40,859 bases of DNA, taken from a bacterium. GTDB lineage: Bacteria > Myxococcota_A > Bradymonadia > UBA7976 > UBA1532. The stretch covers positions 1 through 40,859 of the forward strand of contig JAUHXL010000009.1 in NCBI GenBank assembly GCA_030426945.1, in the 5' to 3' direction. A program made the position numbers and the translations under genes. The notes beneath the pieces were generated by a model. That model was not told the origin of the DNA and did not search any database. It saw only the letters and a program-made list of their open reading frames with translations. Positions 29,840 to 40,859 of this stretch are shown piece after piece. How positions within the stretch are numbered: the stretch's first letter is position 1; each line of letters starts with the position of its first letter.

Positions 29840-29899
29840 TGGGCGGTCAAAGTGGAAATAGGGTCGCGTTCGTTTGTTAGTTTGGCACGACCCCTGCGG
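29840..29899. repeat. IS21-like terminal repeat, copy 2
   Basis: TGGGCGGTCAAAGTGGAAAT on the left and TTTGGCACGACCCC on the right, in the same orientation as copy 1. The middle is diverged, as if the copies are old. Confidence 0.55.
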
Positions 29900-29914
29900 C
29901 CTGCGGCAGGCCGC
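29896..29914 (-). terminator. Hairpin after the VapC-like gene
   Basis: GCGGCCTG, loop CGG, CAGGCCGC is a perfect 8-bp stem ending two bases beyond the PIN gene stop codon. There is no T-tract, so its terminator strength is uncertain. Confidence 0.4.
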
Positions 29915-29916
29915 GG

Positions 29917-30372
29917 TCAGCGCACGACGCTCGGCGGATCCGGGGGCGCCAGCACCCGCGGGCCGCCTTCGCGCGCGAGGCGAGTGAAGTGCGCGGTGTT
30001 GAAGGTGAGCAGGACGTCGGCACCCCACTGCTCGGCGGTGACGAGGTGGAGGGCGTCGTAGAGGGCGCCGGAGCGGTGACCGCGGTCGGAGCACCGGCGG
30101 ATCGCCTCGCGGTACACCGGGGTCGAGATCTCGACGACATCGAGATGCTCGGCGAGTCGCTCGACCACCCGGGCCGCCGCGGTGGGCGCCACGCGGGGCT
30201 CGATGGGGAGCGCGGTGAGCGTGGCCCAGGTCTCGGCGAGCGCGTGCGTGCTCATCGCGCCATCGACCTCGCCGCGCCGGGCGGCGTGCACCCAGGCGAG
30301 CGCGCGGGCCTCGTGGGGGTGGCCGACGATGCTGGCGGCGACCAGCACGGACGTGTCGAACGCGACCTTCAT
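29917..30372 (-). CDS. PIN-domain ribonuclease, VapC-like toxin
   Basis: A 151-residue PIN domain. Acidic active-site residues are Asp6 (VAFDTSVL), Glu47 (HALAETWATL) and Asp106 (ALYDALHLVTA). The fourth position falls in LLTFN (Asn125), as in many VapC proteins. It would cleave RNA, typically tRNA or rRNA, when freed from its antitoxin. The ATG overlaps the stop of the AbrB-type gene by 4 nt (ATGA), giving the usual antitoxin-toxin coupling. It is the third conflict-type unit in a row on the minus strand, after the Trypco2 operon and the nucleotidyltransferase pair. Confidence 0.88.
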   Translation of the reverse strand: MKVAFDTSVLVAASIVGHPHEARALAWVHAARRGEVDGAMSTHALAETWATLTALPIEPRVAPTAAARVVERLAEHLDVVEISTPVYREAIRRCSDRGHRSGALYDALHLVTAEQWGADVLLTFNTAHFTRLAREGGPRVLAPPDPPSVVR

Positions 30373-30641
30373 CGCCGCAGCGCGTAGTCGATCAGATCCC
30401 GCAGCCGCTCGTCGCGCGCGTGCTCGTGGTCGGCGAGGCGCCCGGCGCTCCCGCCGACGTCGATCCCGAGGACGCCGTCTCGTTCGACCAAGGCGGGTTC
30501 GGGACGTGCCGGCGAGATGAGCAGGTGGTCACCTTCTTCGCTGATGTACAGCCGTGTGCCGGCGGTGAGCTGCAGGCGTTCGCGCATCGACTTCGGGATG
30601 ACGAGCCGCCCGGCAGCGTCGATGGTAATTTCGCGCACCAC
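30369..30641 (-). CDS. AbrB/MazE-type (SpoVT-AbrB) antitoxin
   Basis: A 90-residue protein. The N-terminal swapped-hairpin DNA-binding domain reads ITIDAAGRLVIPKSMRERLQL and GTRLYISEEGDHLLISP. The C-terminal tail (RLADHEHARDERLRDLIDYALRR) would wrap the PIN toxin. It starts with GTG (30641, or the next codon at 30638) and has no ribosome site. A TTGACA promoter lies so close that the message may have almost no leader. It presumably represses its own promoter together with the toxin. Confidence 0.85.
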   Translation of the reverse strand: MVREITIDAAGRLVIPKSMRERLQLTAGTRLYISEEGDHLLISPARPEPALVERDGVLGIDVGGSAGRLADHEHARDERLRDLIDYALRR

Positions 30642-30649
30642 GATGGTAA

Positions 30650-30678
30650 GGAGTAGTGCCAGGGCGTGGATGTGTCAA
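30650..30678 (-). promoter_or_regulatory. Promoter of the VapBC-like pair
   Basis: On the minus strand, TTGACA (30673-30678), a 17-nt spacer and TACTCC (30650-30655). The -35 is perfect and the -10 is weak. The expected transcription start is only a few bases upstream of the GTG start. An 11-bp direct repeat, CGTCCTGGCCC (30704-30714 and 30721-30731), lies just upstream and could be a regulator site. Confidence 0.45.
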
Positions 30679-30836
30679 TCGAGCGCTCGGGCCGATCGCC
30701 TTTCGTCCTGGCCCGGGGCGCGTCCTGGCCCTCTGAATCGACCAGATTCGACCACGACGCCACCACGTCCATGCGGCGTCGCCGCTGCGCGCGCCGTCGT
30801 GCTACCCTGCCGCCCCGCTTCGGACGGAGAGGACGC

Positions 30837-31655
30837 TTGGCGGTCTACGCGATCGGCGATGTGCAGGGCTGCTTCGCCACCCTGCAGAAGCTGCTGACCG
30901 AGATTCGGTTCGACCCCGCCGCCGACCGCGTGTGGTTCTGTGGCGACCTCGTCAACCGGGGGCCGCGCTCGCTCGAGGTGCTGCGCTTCGTGCGCGGGCT
31001 GGGGCCGGCGGCGGTGTCGGTGCTGGGCAATCACGATCTGGCCCTGCTCAACCGCGCCGCCGGCACGCCCACGCGCAAGCGGGAGGGTGACCACCTCGAC
31101 GACGTGCTGGCCGCGCCGGACGCGCCCGAGCTGGTCGAGTGGCTGCGTCACCGTCCGCTGCTGCACGTCGAGGGCGACCGCACGGTGGTGCACGCCGGGC
31201 TGCTGCCTCATTGGAGCCGTCAGCAGGCGGTGAAGTGGGCCGAGCGCGCCGAGGTCCAGCTGCGCGGCGACGGCTGGCGCGACTTCGTCCGCGCGCTGCA
31301 CAAGCCGGTCCGCGCCGAGTGGGCGGAGGCCGAGCGCGCGACCCGCCTGCGTCTCGCCGTGGGCGCCCTGACCCGCATCCGGGTGTGCGACGTCGCCGGC
31401 CGCCCGGACTACCGCTTCACCGGCCCGCTGCAGGCCCTGCCCACCGGCCGCTGGCCTTGGTTCGCCGCGTCGCGCGCGGTGCGCCCCAACCGGCTGGTCG
31501 TCTTCGGCCACTGGGCCGCGCTGGGTCTCTACCGCGCGCCCGGCGTCCTCGGCGTCGACACCGGCTGCGTGTGGGGGCGCACCCTCACGGCCGTTCGCCT
31601 CGACGACGGCGTCGTCGTGCAGCAGCCCCTGGTCGATCCGGTCGATCCGATCTGA
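30837..31655 (+). CDS. apaH: Bis(5'-nucleosyl)-tetraphosphatase, symmetrical (ApaH)
   Basis: A 272-residue calcineurin-type phosphoesterase, close to the 280 residues of E. coli ApaH. Metal-site motifs are IGDVQG (GDxxG, near the N-terminus), WFCGDLVNRGP (GDxVxRG), VLGNHD (GNHD), VHAGLLPHW and FGHWAALG. It hydrolyses Ap4A to two ADP, controlling alarmone and NpnN-cap levels. I chose the TTG at 30837, giving MAVYAIGDVQG, because GGAGAGG lies 5 nt before it; the upstream track extension has no family similarity. It converges with a membrane-protein gene after 12 nt. GC returns to the high genome level here. Confidence 0.93.
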   Translation: MAVYAIGDVQGCFATLQKLLTEIRFDPAADRVWFCGDLVNRGPRSLEVLRFVRGLGPAAVSVLGNHDLALLNRAAGTPTRKREGDHLDDVLAAPDAPELVEWLRHRPLLHVEGDRTVVHAGLLPHWSRQQAVKWAERAEVQLRGDGWRDFVRALHKPVRAEWAEAERATRLRLAVGALTRIRVCDVAGRPDYRFTGPLQALPTGRWPWFAASRAVRPNRLVVFGHWAALGLYRAPGVLGVDTGCVWGRTLTAVRLDDGVVVQQPLVDPVDPI

Positions 31656-31667
31656 TCCCTTGACCGC

Positions 31668-32273
31668 TCATGGGCGCACCTCGACCGGCCGTCGGCACAC
31701 CCAGCCGCTCCAGCCGTCCACGTCCACGTCGACCTCGATCCACCACCGGGCGACGCCCTCTCGGCTCGCCGGCACCTCGGCCGGCACCTCGAAGGTGTGG
31801 TCCAGTCGCAGCCGGTCGCCGGCGCGGATCCACTGGGCCATCGTGTGGTCGAACAGGTGCCAGCCGCGGTGAAAGGGCCTCGCCTCGTCGGGCCGCTGGC
31901 CGATGAGGCGGACGCTGACGCCGTTGAGCTGACCGTCCACGAGGGCCTCGATGTCGAGGGCGACGGCGAGCGGCGCGCCGCGTCTCGGCTCGGCCGGGTC
32001 GAGCGCGACCGCCACCTGGGCCAGCGCGCCGCGGGCCTCGCGGGTGACGTACAGCCGCCACAGCGCGGCGCCCGAGAGGGCGGTCGACAGGGTACCGGCG
32101 AAGGCGAGGGCGAACCGGGCCCCCGGCAGGCCCTCGGCCACGGCGCCGAGCACCCAGAGGATGATCCCGCCCAGGAGGAAGGGCATCAGCATCAGCGCCC
32201 ACCACTTCCCACCCACGTGCCGGGCGGGTTCGGACGGCGCCTCGAGCGGCATCGACGGCGAGGTTGTACGCAC
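31668..32273 (-). CDS. Two-TM membrane protein, uncharacterised
   Basis: A protein of about 201 residues. A short cytoplasmic N-terminus leads to two TM helices (ALMLMPFLLGGIILWVLGAV and ARFALAFAGTLSTALSGAAL). A soluble beta-rich domain of about 125 residues follows, reading RGAPLAVALDIEALVDGQLNG, FEVPAEVPA and WWIEVDVDVDGW. It resembles the arrestin-like or Ig-like exposed domains attached to small membrane anchors, but I cannot name a family. I chose the GTG at 32273 because AGGAGG lies 5 nt before it; the inner ATG at 32252 has no ribosome site. It is divergent from the DUF4215 lipoprotein gene. Confidence 0.65.
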   Translation of the reverse strand: MRTTSPSMPLEAPSEPARHVGGKWWALMLMPFLLGGIILWVLGAVAEGLPGARFALAFAGTLSTALSGAALWRLYVTREARGALAQVAVALDPAEPRRGAPLAVALDIEALVDGQLNGVSVRLIGQRPDEARPFHRGWHLFDHTMAQWIRAGDRLRLDHTFEVPAEVPASREGVARWWIEVDVDVDGWSGWVCRRPVEVRP

Positions 32274-32388
32274 GCGCACCTCCTGTCCGGTGGATGCGGG
32301 TCGCCGCGTGAGGTTGCCCGGAGTTGTGGTCGAGCGGCCCGTCGGGGCACCATGCGGCCGGGGGATGCCACCCGAGGGGGACTCGACG

Positions 32389-34814
<2,426 letters not shown>

Positions 34815-34815
<1 letters not shown>

Positions 34816-37800
34816 TGCGCCCCGCGCTGCTGGTCGCCCTGGTCCTGTGCGCCGCGCCCGCCGCCGCGCAGGATCTCGAGCGCGTCTGCCTGCCGAACAA
34901 CGACGAGGGGAACGGCCTCAGCGTCCACGTCGACGGCGCGGGGGTGATGCACCTCGCCCGCGTCGCCCGCATCGGGCGGTCGCTGCTCTATTCGCGCATC
35001 GAGGCGGATCACACGGTCACCACCGAGGTCGCCGCCGAGAACGTCAGCCGACTGCTGACCGCCGAGGTGGAAGACACCGGCATGCGCGTCGAGGACGACG
35101 GCGCCGTCCACATCTGCGTCCACAACGCGCAGCGCAAGCGCATGGTGCTCGCCTCGCGCGCGGCGGGCGTGTGGACGGTCACCACCCTCGAGTCGAACGT
35201 CGAGGGGGGCGGCTGCGACGTCACGCGCTATCGCGGCAACCTGACCGTGGTGTACGAGGACGACGGCGCCCTGGAGGTGGCGACGCAGGCGGCCAACGGC
35301 ACCTGGTCCATCGTCACCGCCGATCAGGTCAGCGGGCGCCGCGTCGGCGTGCGGCCGTCGGTCGCGGTGGGCCCCAACGACGCCATCGCCATCGCCCACC
35401 GGGATCAGACGCAGGGCGCCCTGCGCATCAGCTACCTCAACTTCGGCGCGTGGACCACGACGGTCCCGGCCTCGATGTTCACCGGCGGCGGCGTGCAGGC
35501 CCACGCCAGCTTCGGCTCCGACGGCACCCTGACGGTCGTGCACGGCATCGCCGGCTCCAACCCCGACCAGGAGTCGGACGTCTTCCTGCTGCGCACCACG
35601 GGCACGCCCCTGGGGGGCTTCGCGACCACGCGCACCAACGACTTCAACGTGGGCGGCAGCGTGGGCGGCGCGCGGGGGCAGGGCGTCCACTACACCGCCA
35701 CCCGGCTGCTGACCCGCAGCGCCATCTTCCCGCCCGACGACGGCTTGCTGCTGTACACCAACGACACCGGCTCGGGTGTCTTCCTCGAGCGCAGCTTTCA
35801 GAACCGCCGCCACGTCTACAAGTACGTGCGCGTGGCCGCCGATCCCTTCGATCTGCCGGTGGTGGTCTTCCTCGACGAAGCGAGCGCCTCGTTCAACCTG
35901 CCCGCCGAGGCGCCGGTCTGCTACCACCGGCCCGTCGACAGCGACGCCGACCGCATCCCCGACGCCGTCGAGGCCGACTTCGGCACCAACCCCAACGACG
36001 CCGACTCGGACGATGACGGCCGCACGGACGGTGAGGAGATCCTGATCGACGGGACGGATCCCCTCGTGGCCGCCGCCTGCCAGCCCCGCGCGGAGCTGTG
36101 CAACGGCCTCGACGACGACTGCGACGACGCCACGGACGAGCAGCTCTCGCGCGCCTGCTATCCCGGCCCGGCCGGCACGCAGGGCGTCGGCGCCTGCCGC
36201 GGCGGCAACCAGAGCTGCGTGGGCGGCGCCTTCGGCGTCTGCCAGGGCGCGGTGGTGCCCGTCGACGAGGCCTGCAACGGGCTGGACGACGACTGCGACG
36301 GTCGCGTCGACGAGAACAACCCGGGCAGCGGCGCGGCCTGCAACACCGGCGGCGTGGGCGTCTGCGGGGTGGGCGTGGTGTCCTGCCGCGACGGCGCCCT
36401 GCGCTGCGATCCGGTGTCCTTCGGCGACGACGAGCAGTGCGATGGCGAGGACGACGACTGCGACGGCCGCACGGACGAGGGTCGCCTGGCCTGCGGGGTC
36501 GGGGGCTGCCGGCGCGAGGTCGACGCCTGCCTGAACGGGCAGCCGCGCAGCTGCGTGCCCGGGCAGCCCGCGGCCGGCGACGTCGGCTGCAACGGCGTGG
36601 ACGACGACTGCGACGGCCGCGTGGACGAGGACTACGTGGTCCTGCCCACCCAATGTGGCCAGGGCCCCTGCGCCCGCCAGGGGCAGCGGCGCTGCGAGGG
36701 GGGGCGCGAGGTGGACACCTGCCAGCCGGGCTCGGCCTCGCCCAACGACGCCAACTGCGACAACGTCGACGAGGACTGCGATGGCCGGTTCGACGAGGAC
36801 TTCGCCGAGTTCGCCAGCACCTGCGGCACCGGCGCCTGCGCCCGCCCGGGCCTCGTCACCTGCGCCTTCGGCCGCACCCAGAACGACTGCCAGCCCGGCG
36901 CGCCCGCGCCCACCGATCCCACCTGCGACGGCCTCGACGACGACTGCGACGGCGTGGTGGACGAGAACGTGACGCCCACGGGCACGTCGTGCGGCACCGG
37001 CGTCTGCGCCGCCAACGGGCAGCGGGTGTGTCGGCAGGGCGCCTTCGTCGACACCTGCCAGCCGCGCGTCGGCGCGCCCAGCGATCCCACCTGCGACGGC
37101 GTGGACGACGACTGCGACGGCCGCGTCGACGAGAACTACCAGCCCCTCGCGGTCAGCTGCGGCGCGGGCGTCTGCGCCGCGCAGGGCGAGACGCGCTGCG
37201 TCGCCGGGCAGGTCGTCGAGACCTGCACGCCGCGCCCCCAGACCGGCCCCGACACGGTCTGCGATGGCCTCGACAGTGACTGCGACGGCCGCACCGACGA
37301 GTCGTTCCCGGTGCGGGACACCACCTGCGGCGCCGGCGCCTGCGTGGCCAACGGCCGCCTGCGCTGCGTCGGCGGGCGCGAGGTCGACTCCTGCGTGCCG
37401 CCGGCGCCCGGTGGCGACGACGCGTCCTGCGACGGCGTCGACAGCGACTGCGATGGGCAGGTCGACGAGGACTTCGTCGCCGGACCCACCGCCTGCGGGG
37501 TGGGCGTGTGCGTCGCGCAGGGCGTCTCGACCTGCGTGGCCGGGGCCCTCGGTGATACCTGCCAGGCGGGGCCGACGACCGGCGCCGACGACGACTGCGA
37601 CGGCGTGGACGACGACTGCGACGGCCGCGTCGACGAGGCCTGGGCCCAGCCGGCCACCACCTGCGGGCGGGGCGTCTGCGCCGCCAACGGCGTGCGGCGC
37701 TGCGTGGCGGGCCAGCAGGTGGACACCTGCCGCGCCGGCAACCCGATCGACGCCGACCGCGCCTGCGACGGCACGGACAGCGACTGCGACGGCCGCGTCG

Positions 37801-40800
37801 ACGAGGGCTATCGCGCCCGCGCGACCGCCTGTGGCCAGGGGGCCTGCGTCGCCGCCGGCCAGACCGCGTGCGTCGGCGGCCAGGAGCAGGACGGCTGCAC
37901 GCCGGGCGCGCCGCCGGAGCCCGGCGACGCCACCTGCGACGGCGTCGACGGCGACTGCGACGGCAGCGCCGACGAGGGCTTCGTGCAGCAGGCCACCGCG
38001 TGCGGCGCGGGCGCGTGCGCCGCGGTGGGCACGCTGCGCTGCGTCGGCGGCGCCCCCGAGGACACCTGCCGGGCCGGCGCGGGCGCGGTCAGCGATCCGA
38101 CCTGCGACGGCGTCGACGACGACTGCGACGGTGAGATCGACGAGGACTTCCAGGCCCAGGCGACCGCTTGCGGGCGCGGCGCCTGCGCGGCGGTGGGCCA
38201 GCTCACCTGCGTGGGCGGCGCGGCCGTCGACACCTGCACGCCGGGGGTCACCGGTCTGCCCGACGACACCTGCGACGGGCAGGACGACGACTGCGACGGC
38301 CAGATCGACGAGGCCTTCCCGGTGCAGCCCACCGCCTGCGGCGCGGGCGCCTGCGAGGCGGCCGGCCAGATCGTCTGCGTCGCCGGCCAGGTGCGGGACA
38401 CCTGCGTCCCCAACGACCAGATCGCCGCGGACGATGCCACCTGCGATGGCACCGACGACGACTGCGATGGCACGCTCGACGAGGACTTCGCGGTGGTGGA
38501 CATCGTGTGCGGGCGCGGCGTGTGCGCGGATCCGGGGCAGCGCGTGTGCGTCGACGGCGTCGTCGCCGCGACCTGCGTGCCGGGGCCGCCCACCGGCGAC
38601 GACACCGACTGCGACGGGCTCGACGACGACTGCGACGGCCTCGTGGACGAGGGCTTCCGGCCGCAGGTGACCCGCTGCGGGGCGGGCGTGTGCGCCAGCC
38701 AGGGCCGCACGGCCTGCGTGGCGGGCGACGTGGTCGACGACTGCGCGCCCCTCGCGGCCACCGACGGCGACGTCGGCTGCGATGGCCTCGACGGGGACTG
38801 CGATGGCCGCGTCGACGAGGCCTTCGTCGCCACGCCCACGGCCTGCGGCGTCGGCGCGTGCGCCGCCGTGGGCCAGCGCGAGTGCCGCAACGGGCAGCTG
38901 CGCAACACCTGCGCGCCCGGCGTCGCGGCGCCCGACGATCAGGCCTGCGACGGCGAAGACGAGGACTGCGACGGCAGCGTCGACGAGGGCTACGTCGTGC
39001 GCGACACGGTCTGCGGCGTCGGCGCGTGCGGGGCGAGCGGTCAGACGCGCTGCGTCGCGGGCGCCGAGCAGGACACCTGCACGCCGGGCCAGGCGGCCGC
39101 CGCCGACGCGGCCTGCGATGGCCAGGACGCGGACTGCGACGGCCGCGTGGACGAGGACTACGCCCCCCAGGCGACCGCCTGCGGGCGGGGCGTCTGCGCC
39201 GCGGTCGGACAGCGCACCTGTCAGCTCGGCGTCGAGGTGGACGCCTGCGCGCCCGGCCCCCGCACCGGCGACGACGCCGACTGCGACGGGCTCGACGACG
39301 ACTGCGACGGGCGGGTGGACGAGGCCTACGCGGCCCGCCCGACGAGCTGCGGCGTCGGAGCGTGCGCGGCCACCGGCTTCACGCGCTGCGTGGCGGGCGC
39401 CGAGCAGGACACCTGCAGCCCGCGCGGCGCCGTGGACGGCGACGCCACCTGCGACGGCGTGGACGACGACTGCGACGAGGCCGTCGACGAGGACTACGTG
39501 ACCACCGTCACCACCTGCGGCCGCGGCGTGTGCGAGGGCACCGGCCAGCGTCGATGCATCCTGGGCGACCTGGTCGACACCTGCCTGACCGGCCGGGCGA
39601 CCGGACCCGACAGCACCTGCGACGGCGCGGACGACGACTGCGACGGCCGCGTCGACGAGGCCTACGTCACCCAGGCCACCACCTGCGGCGTGGGGGCCTG
39701 CGCCGGCAACGGGCTGACCGTCTGCGCGGACGGCACGCTGACCGACTCGTGCGTCGAGGGGCAGCCGGCCGACGACGACGCGACCTGCGATCTGATCGAC
39801 GACGACTGCGACGGCCGCACCGACGAGGCGTTCGTCCAGCAGGCCACCACCTGCGGCGTCGGCGCCTGCGCGGCGGGCGGCCGGCTGGTCTGCGCCAACG
39901 GCAGCCTCAACGACACCTGCCGCCCGTTCAGCGGCGCGCCGGACGATCGCACCTGCAACGGCTTCGACGACGACTGCGACGGCAGCACCGACGAGGACTT
40001 CCCGGAGGCGGAGACGACCTGCGGGCGCGGCGTCTGCGCGGGGGAAGGCGCCCTGCGCTGCGTCGACGGCGAGGCCACCGACACCTGCCTCGTGACCGAG
40101 CCCATCGGCGACGATCTCGCGTGCGACGGCGAGGACGAGGACTGCGACGGCTTCGTCGACGAGGACTTCCCAGGGGACGACATCACCTGCGGGATCGGCG
40201 CGTGCACGCGCCGCGTCTTCTCGCAGTGCGTCAACGGCGAGGCCGTCGGGGACTGCCGGCCCGGCGCGCCGGCCCCCGAGGATCGCGCCTGCGACGGGGT
40301 CGACGAGGACTGCGACGGTGAGGCCGACGAGGACGCGATGACGATGCCCACGACCTGTGGCATCGGCGTCTGCGCGCGCGCCGGTGAGATCCGCTGCCTC
40401 CGCGGCGGCTTCACCGACACCTGCGAGCCCGGCTTCCCGACCGGAGACGACGCCAACTGCGACGGCCTCGACGACGACTGCGACGACGCGGTCGACGAGA
40501 TGTGCCCGCCCGACGCTGGGCTGCCGCCGGACGCGGCGCCGGCCGAGGACGCGGCGCCGCCGGCCGACGCGGGGCTCGCGGACGCCGCGCCGCCGACCGA
40601 CGACGCCGCGGTGGGACCGGCGGACGCCGCGCCGGGGCCGGACGACGGGGCGGCCGGCGACGCCGGGCCCGACGCGGAGCCGGGCGCCGACGCGGCGACC
40701 GGCGCCGACGCGGCGCCCGGCGCCGACGCGGCTCCCGGCGCCGACGCGGCGACCGGCGCCGACGCGGCGCCCGGCGCCGACGCCCGCGTCGAGCCGGGCG

Positions 40801-40859
40801 AAGACGGCGGGCCGGTCGAGGGTGATCTGGGCGATCCGGACGGCGGTCTGGGCAACGTG
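34815..40859 (+). CDS. Giant secreted MopE-like repeat protein, open at the window edge
   Basis: An open frame of 2015 codons with no stop by the last base, so the 3' end is missing; it is absent from the ORF track for that reason. A signal peptide (MRPALLVALVLCAAPAAA) is followed by a beta-propeller-like N-terminal domain of about 350 residues (NGLSVHVDGAGVMHLARVAR and similar strands). A thrombospondin type 3-like calcium segment comes next (DSDADRIPDAVEADFGTNP, about 376-420). Then come 27 copies of the MopE/PF11617-like putative metal-binding motif CDGxDDDCDGRVDE, about 56 residues apart (429-1897), each with CGxGxC and DTC between. An Asp/Ala/Pro/Gly tail (1897 on) leads off the window, probably to a C-terminal anchor. 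It should be a long surface protein. Confidence 0.85.
36099..40502 (+). repeat. 27 tandem MopE-like coding repeats, period about 168 bp
   Basis: The core TGCGACGGCGTCGACGACGA recurs every 165-174 bp from 36099 to 40458 with synonymous and conservative changes. It is in frame with the giant protein. Near-identical stretches between units make copy-number change by recombination likely. Confidence 0.9.
40683..40784 (+). repeat. 18-bp tandem repeat in the Asp/Ala tail
   Basis: Five units of GGCGCCGACGCGGCGMCC plus a partial sixth, encoding GADAAT or GADAAP. It is the same linker style as in the lipoprotein at 8960-10360, here on the other strand and with a different base pattern. Confidence 0.85.

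Noticed and set aside
29690-29917. Possible intact IS21 element
   Set aside because: Only about 230 nt lie between the flanking genes, with no istA or istB; just the repeat-like ends are seen.
38168-40321. 717-aa plus-strand ORF in the repeat gene
   Set aside because: It is the +2 shadow of the MopE-like frame, made long only by the lack of stops in GC-rich repeats.
36099-40502. Regular 168-bp spacing considered as a CRISPR-like or satellite array
   Set aside because: The repeats are long, diverged, in frame and encode a clear protein motif; there are no unique spacers between identical short repeats.

Overview
The window is very GC-rich (mostly above 70 percent). It carries several signatures of the Myxococcota or a related deltaproteobacterial lineage: lipoproteins with long PDAA-type linkers, Cys-rich DUF4215/myxococcus repeats, a giant MopE-like CDGxDDDCDG repeat protein, and a C-terminal tail resembling MYXO-CTERM. 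This placement rests on gene style only; there is no rRNA or other phylogenetic marker in view.

Layout. (1) 31-6589, plus strand: a PLD-helicase-DUF3427 protein followed by a large DUF4132 protein. (2) 6538-8830, minus: a persulfide-dioxygenase-like MBL/rhodanese protein coupled to a secreted MBL hydrolase. (3) 8960-11419, minus: a PDAA-linker lipoprotein and a secreted DUF11 protein. (4) 11517-13952, minus: a TetR repressor with an LmrA/YxaF-like operator on its own promoter, followed by an SDR-alpha/beta hydrolase fusion that it probably controls. (5) 14036-15443, minus: a lipoprotein, and an RRM Gly-rich RNA-binding protein with a clear intrinsic terminator. (6) 15689-19667, minus: an amidase-propeller fusion, a universal stress protein and an RND porter-like protein without its membrane domains. 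(7) 19841-20611: a laccase-domain (YfiH/PgeF family) protein.

(8) 21014-28061 is a lower-GC accessory island. It holds a lone 194-aa protein on the plus strand and, on the minus strand, a tightly coupled operon. The operon runs Trypco2, then a trypsin-like protease fused to a nitrilase-like domain, then a small uncharacterised middle protein, then a Rad50/SMC-like ABC ATPase with a CPxC zinc hook. Junctions are a 10-nt gap, an ATGA overlap and a GTGA overlap. Copies of one short repeat flank the operon on both sides. This is the best candidate in the window for an undescribed conflict (probably anti-phage) system: the ATPase would sense or process nucleic acid and the protease-nitrilase would be the effector. 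(9) 28439-30641 continues the accessory character, with an AbiE-like nucleotidyltransferase pair, two IS21-like terminal repeats and a VapBC-like toxin-antitoxin pair.

(10) 30837-31655 is apaH, returning to core genome, convergent with a two-TM protein. (11) 32389 to the end of the window: a DUF4215 lipoprotein overlapping (TGATG) a secreted giant with 27 MopE-like repeats. The giant is still open at the right edge.

All functional assignments come from reading motifs in the translations. No database search was run.
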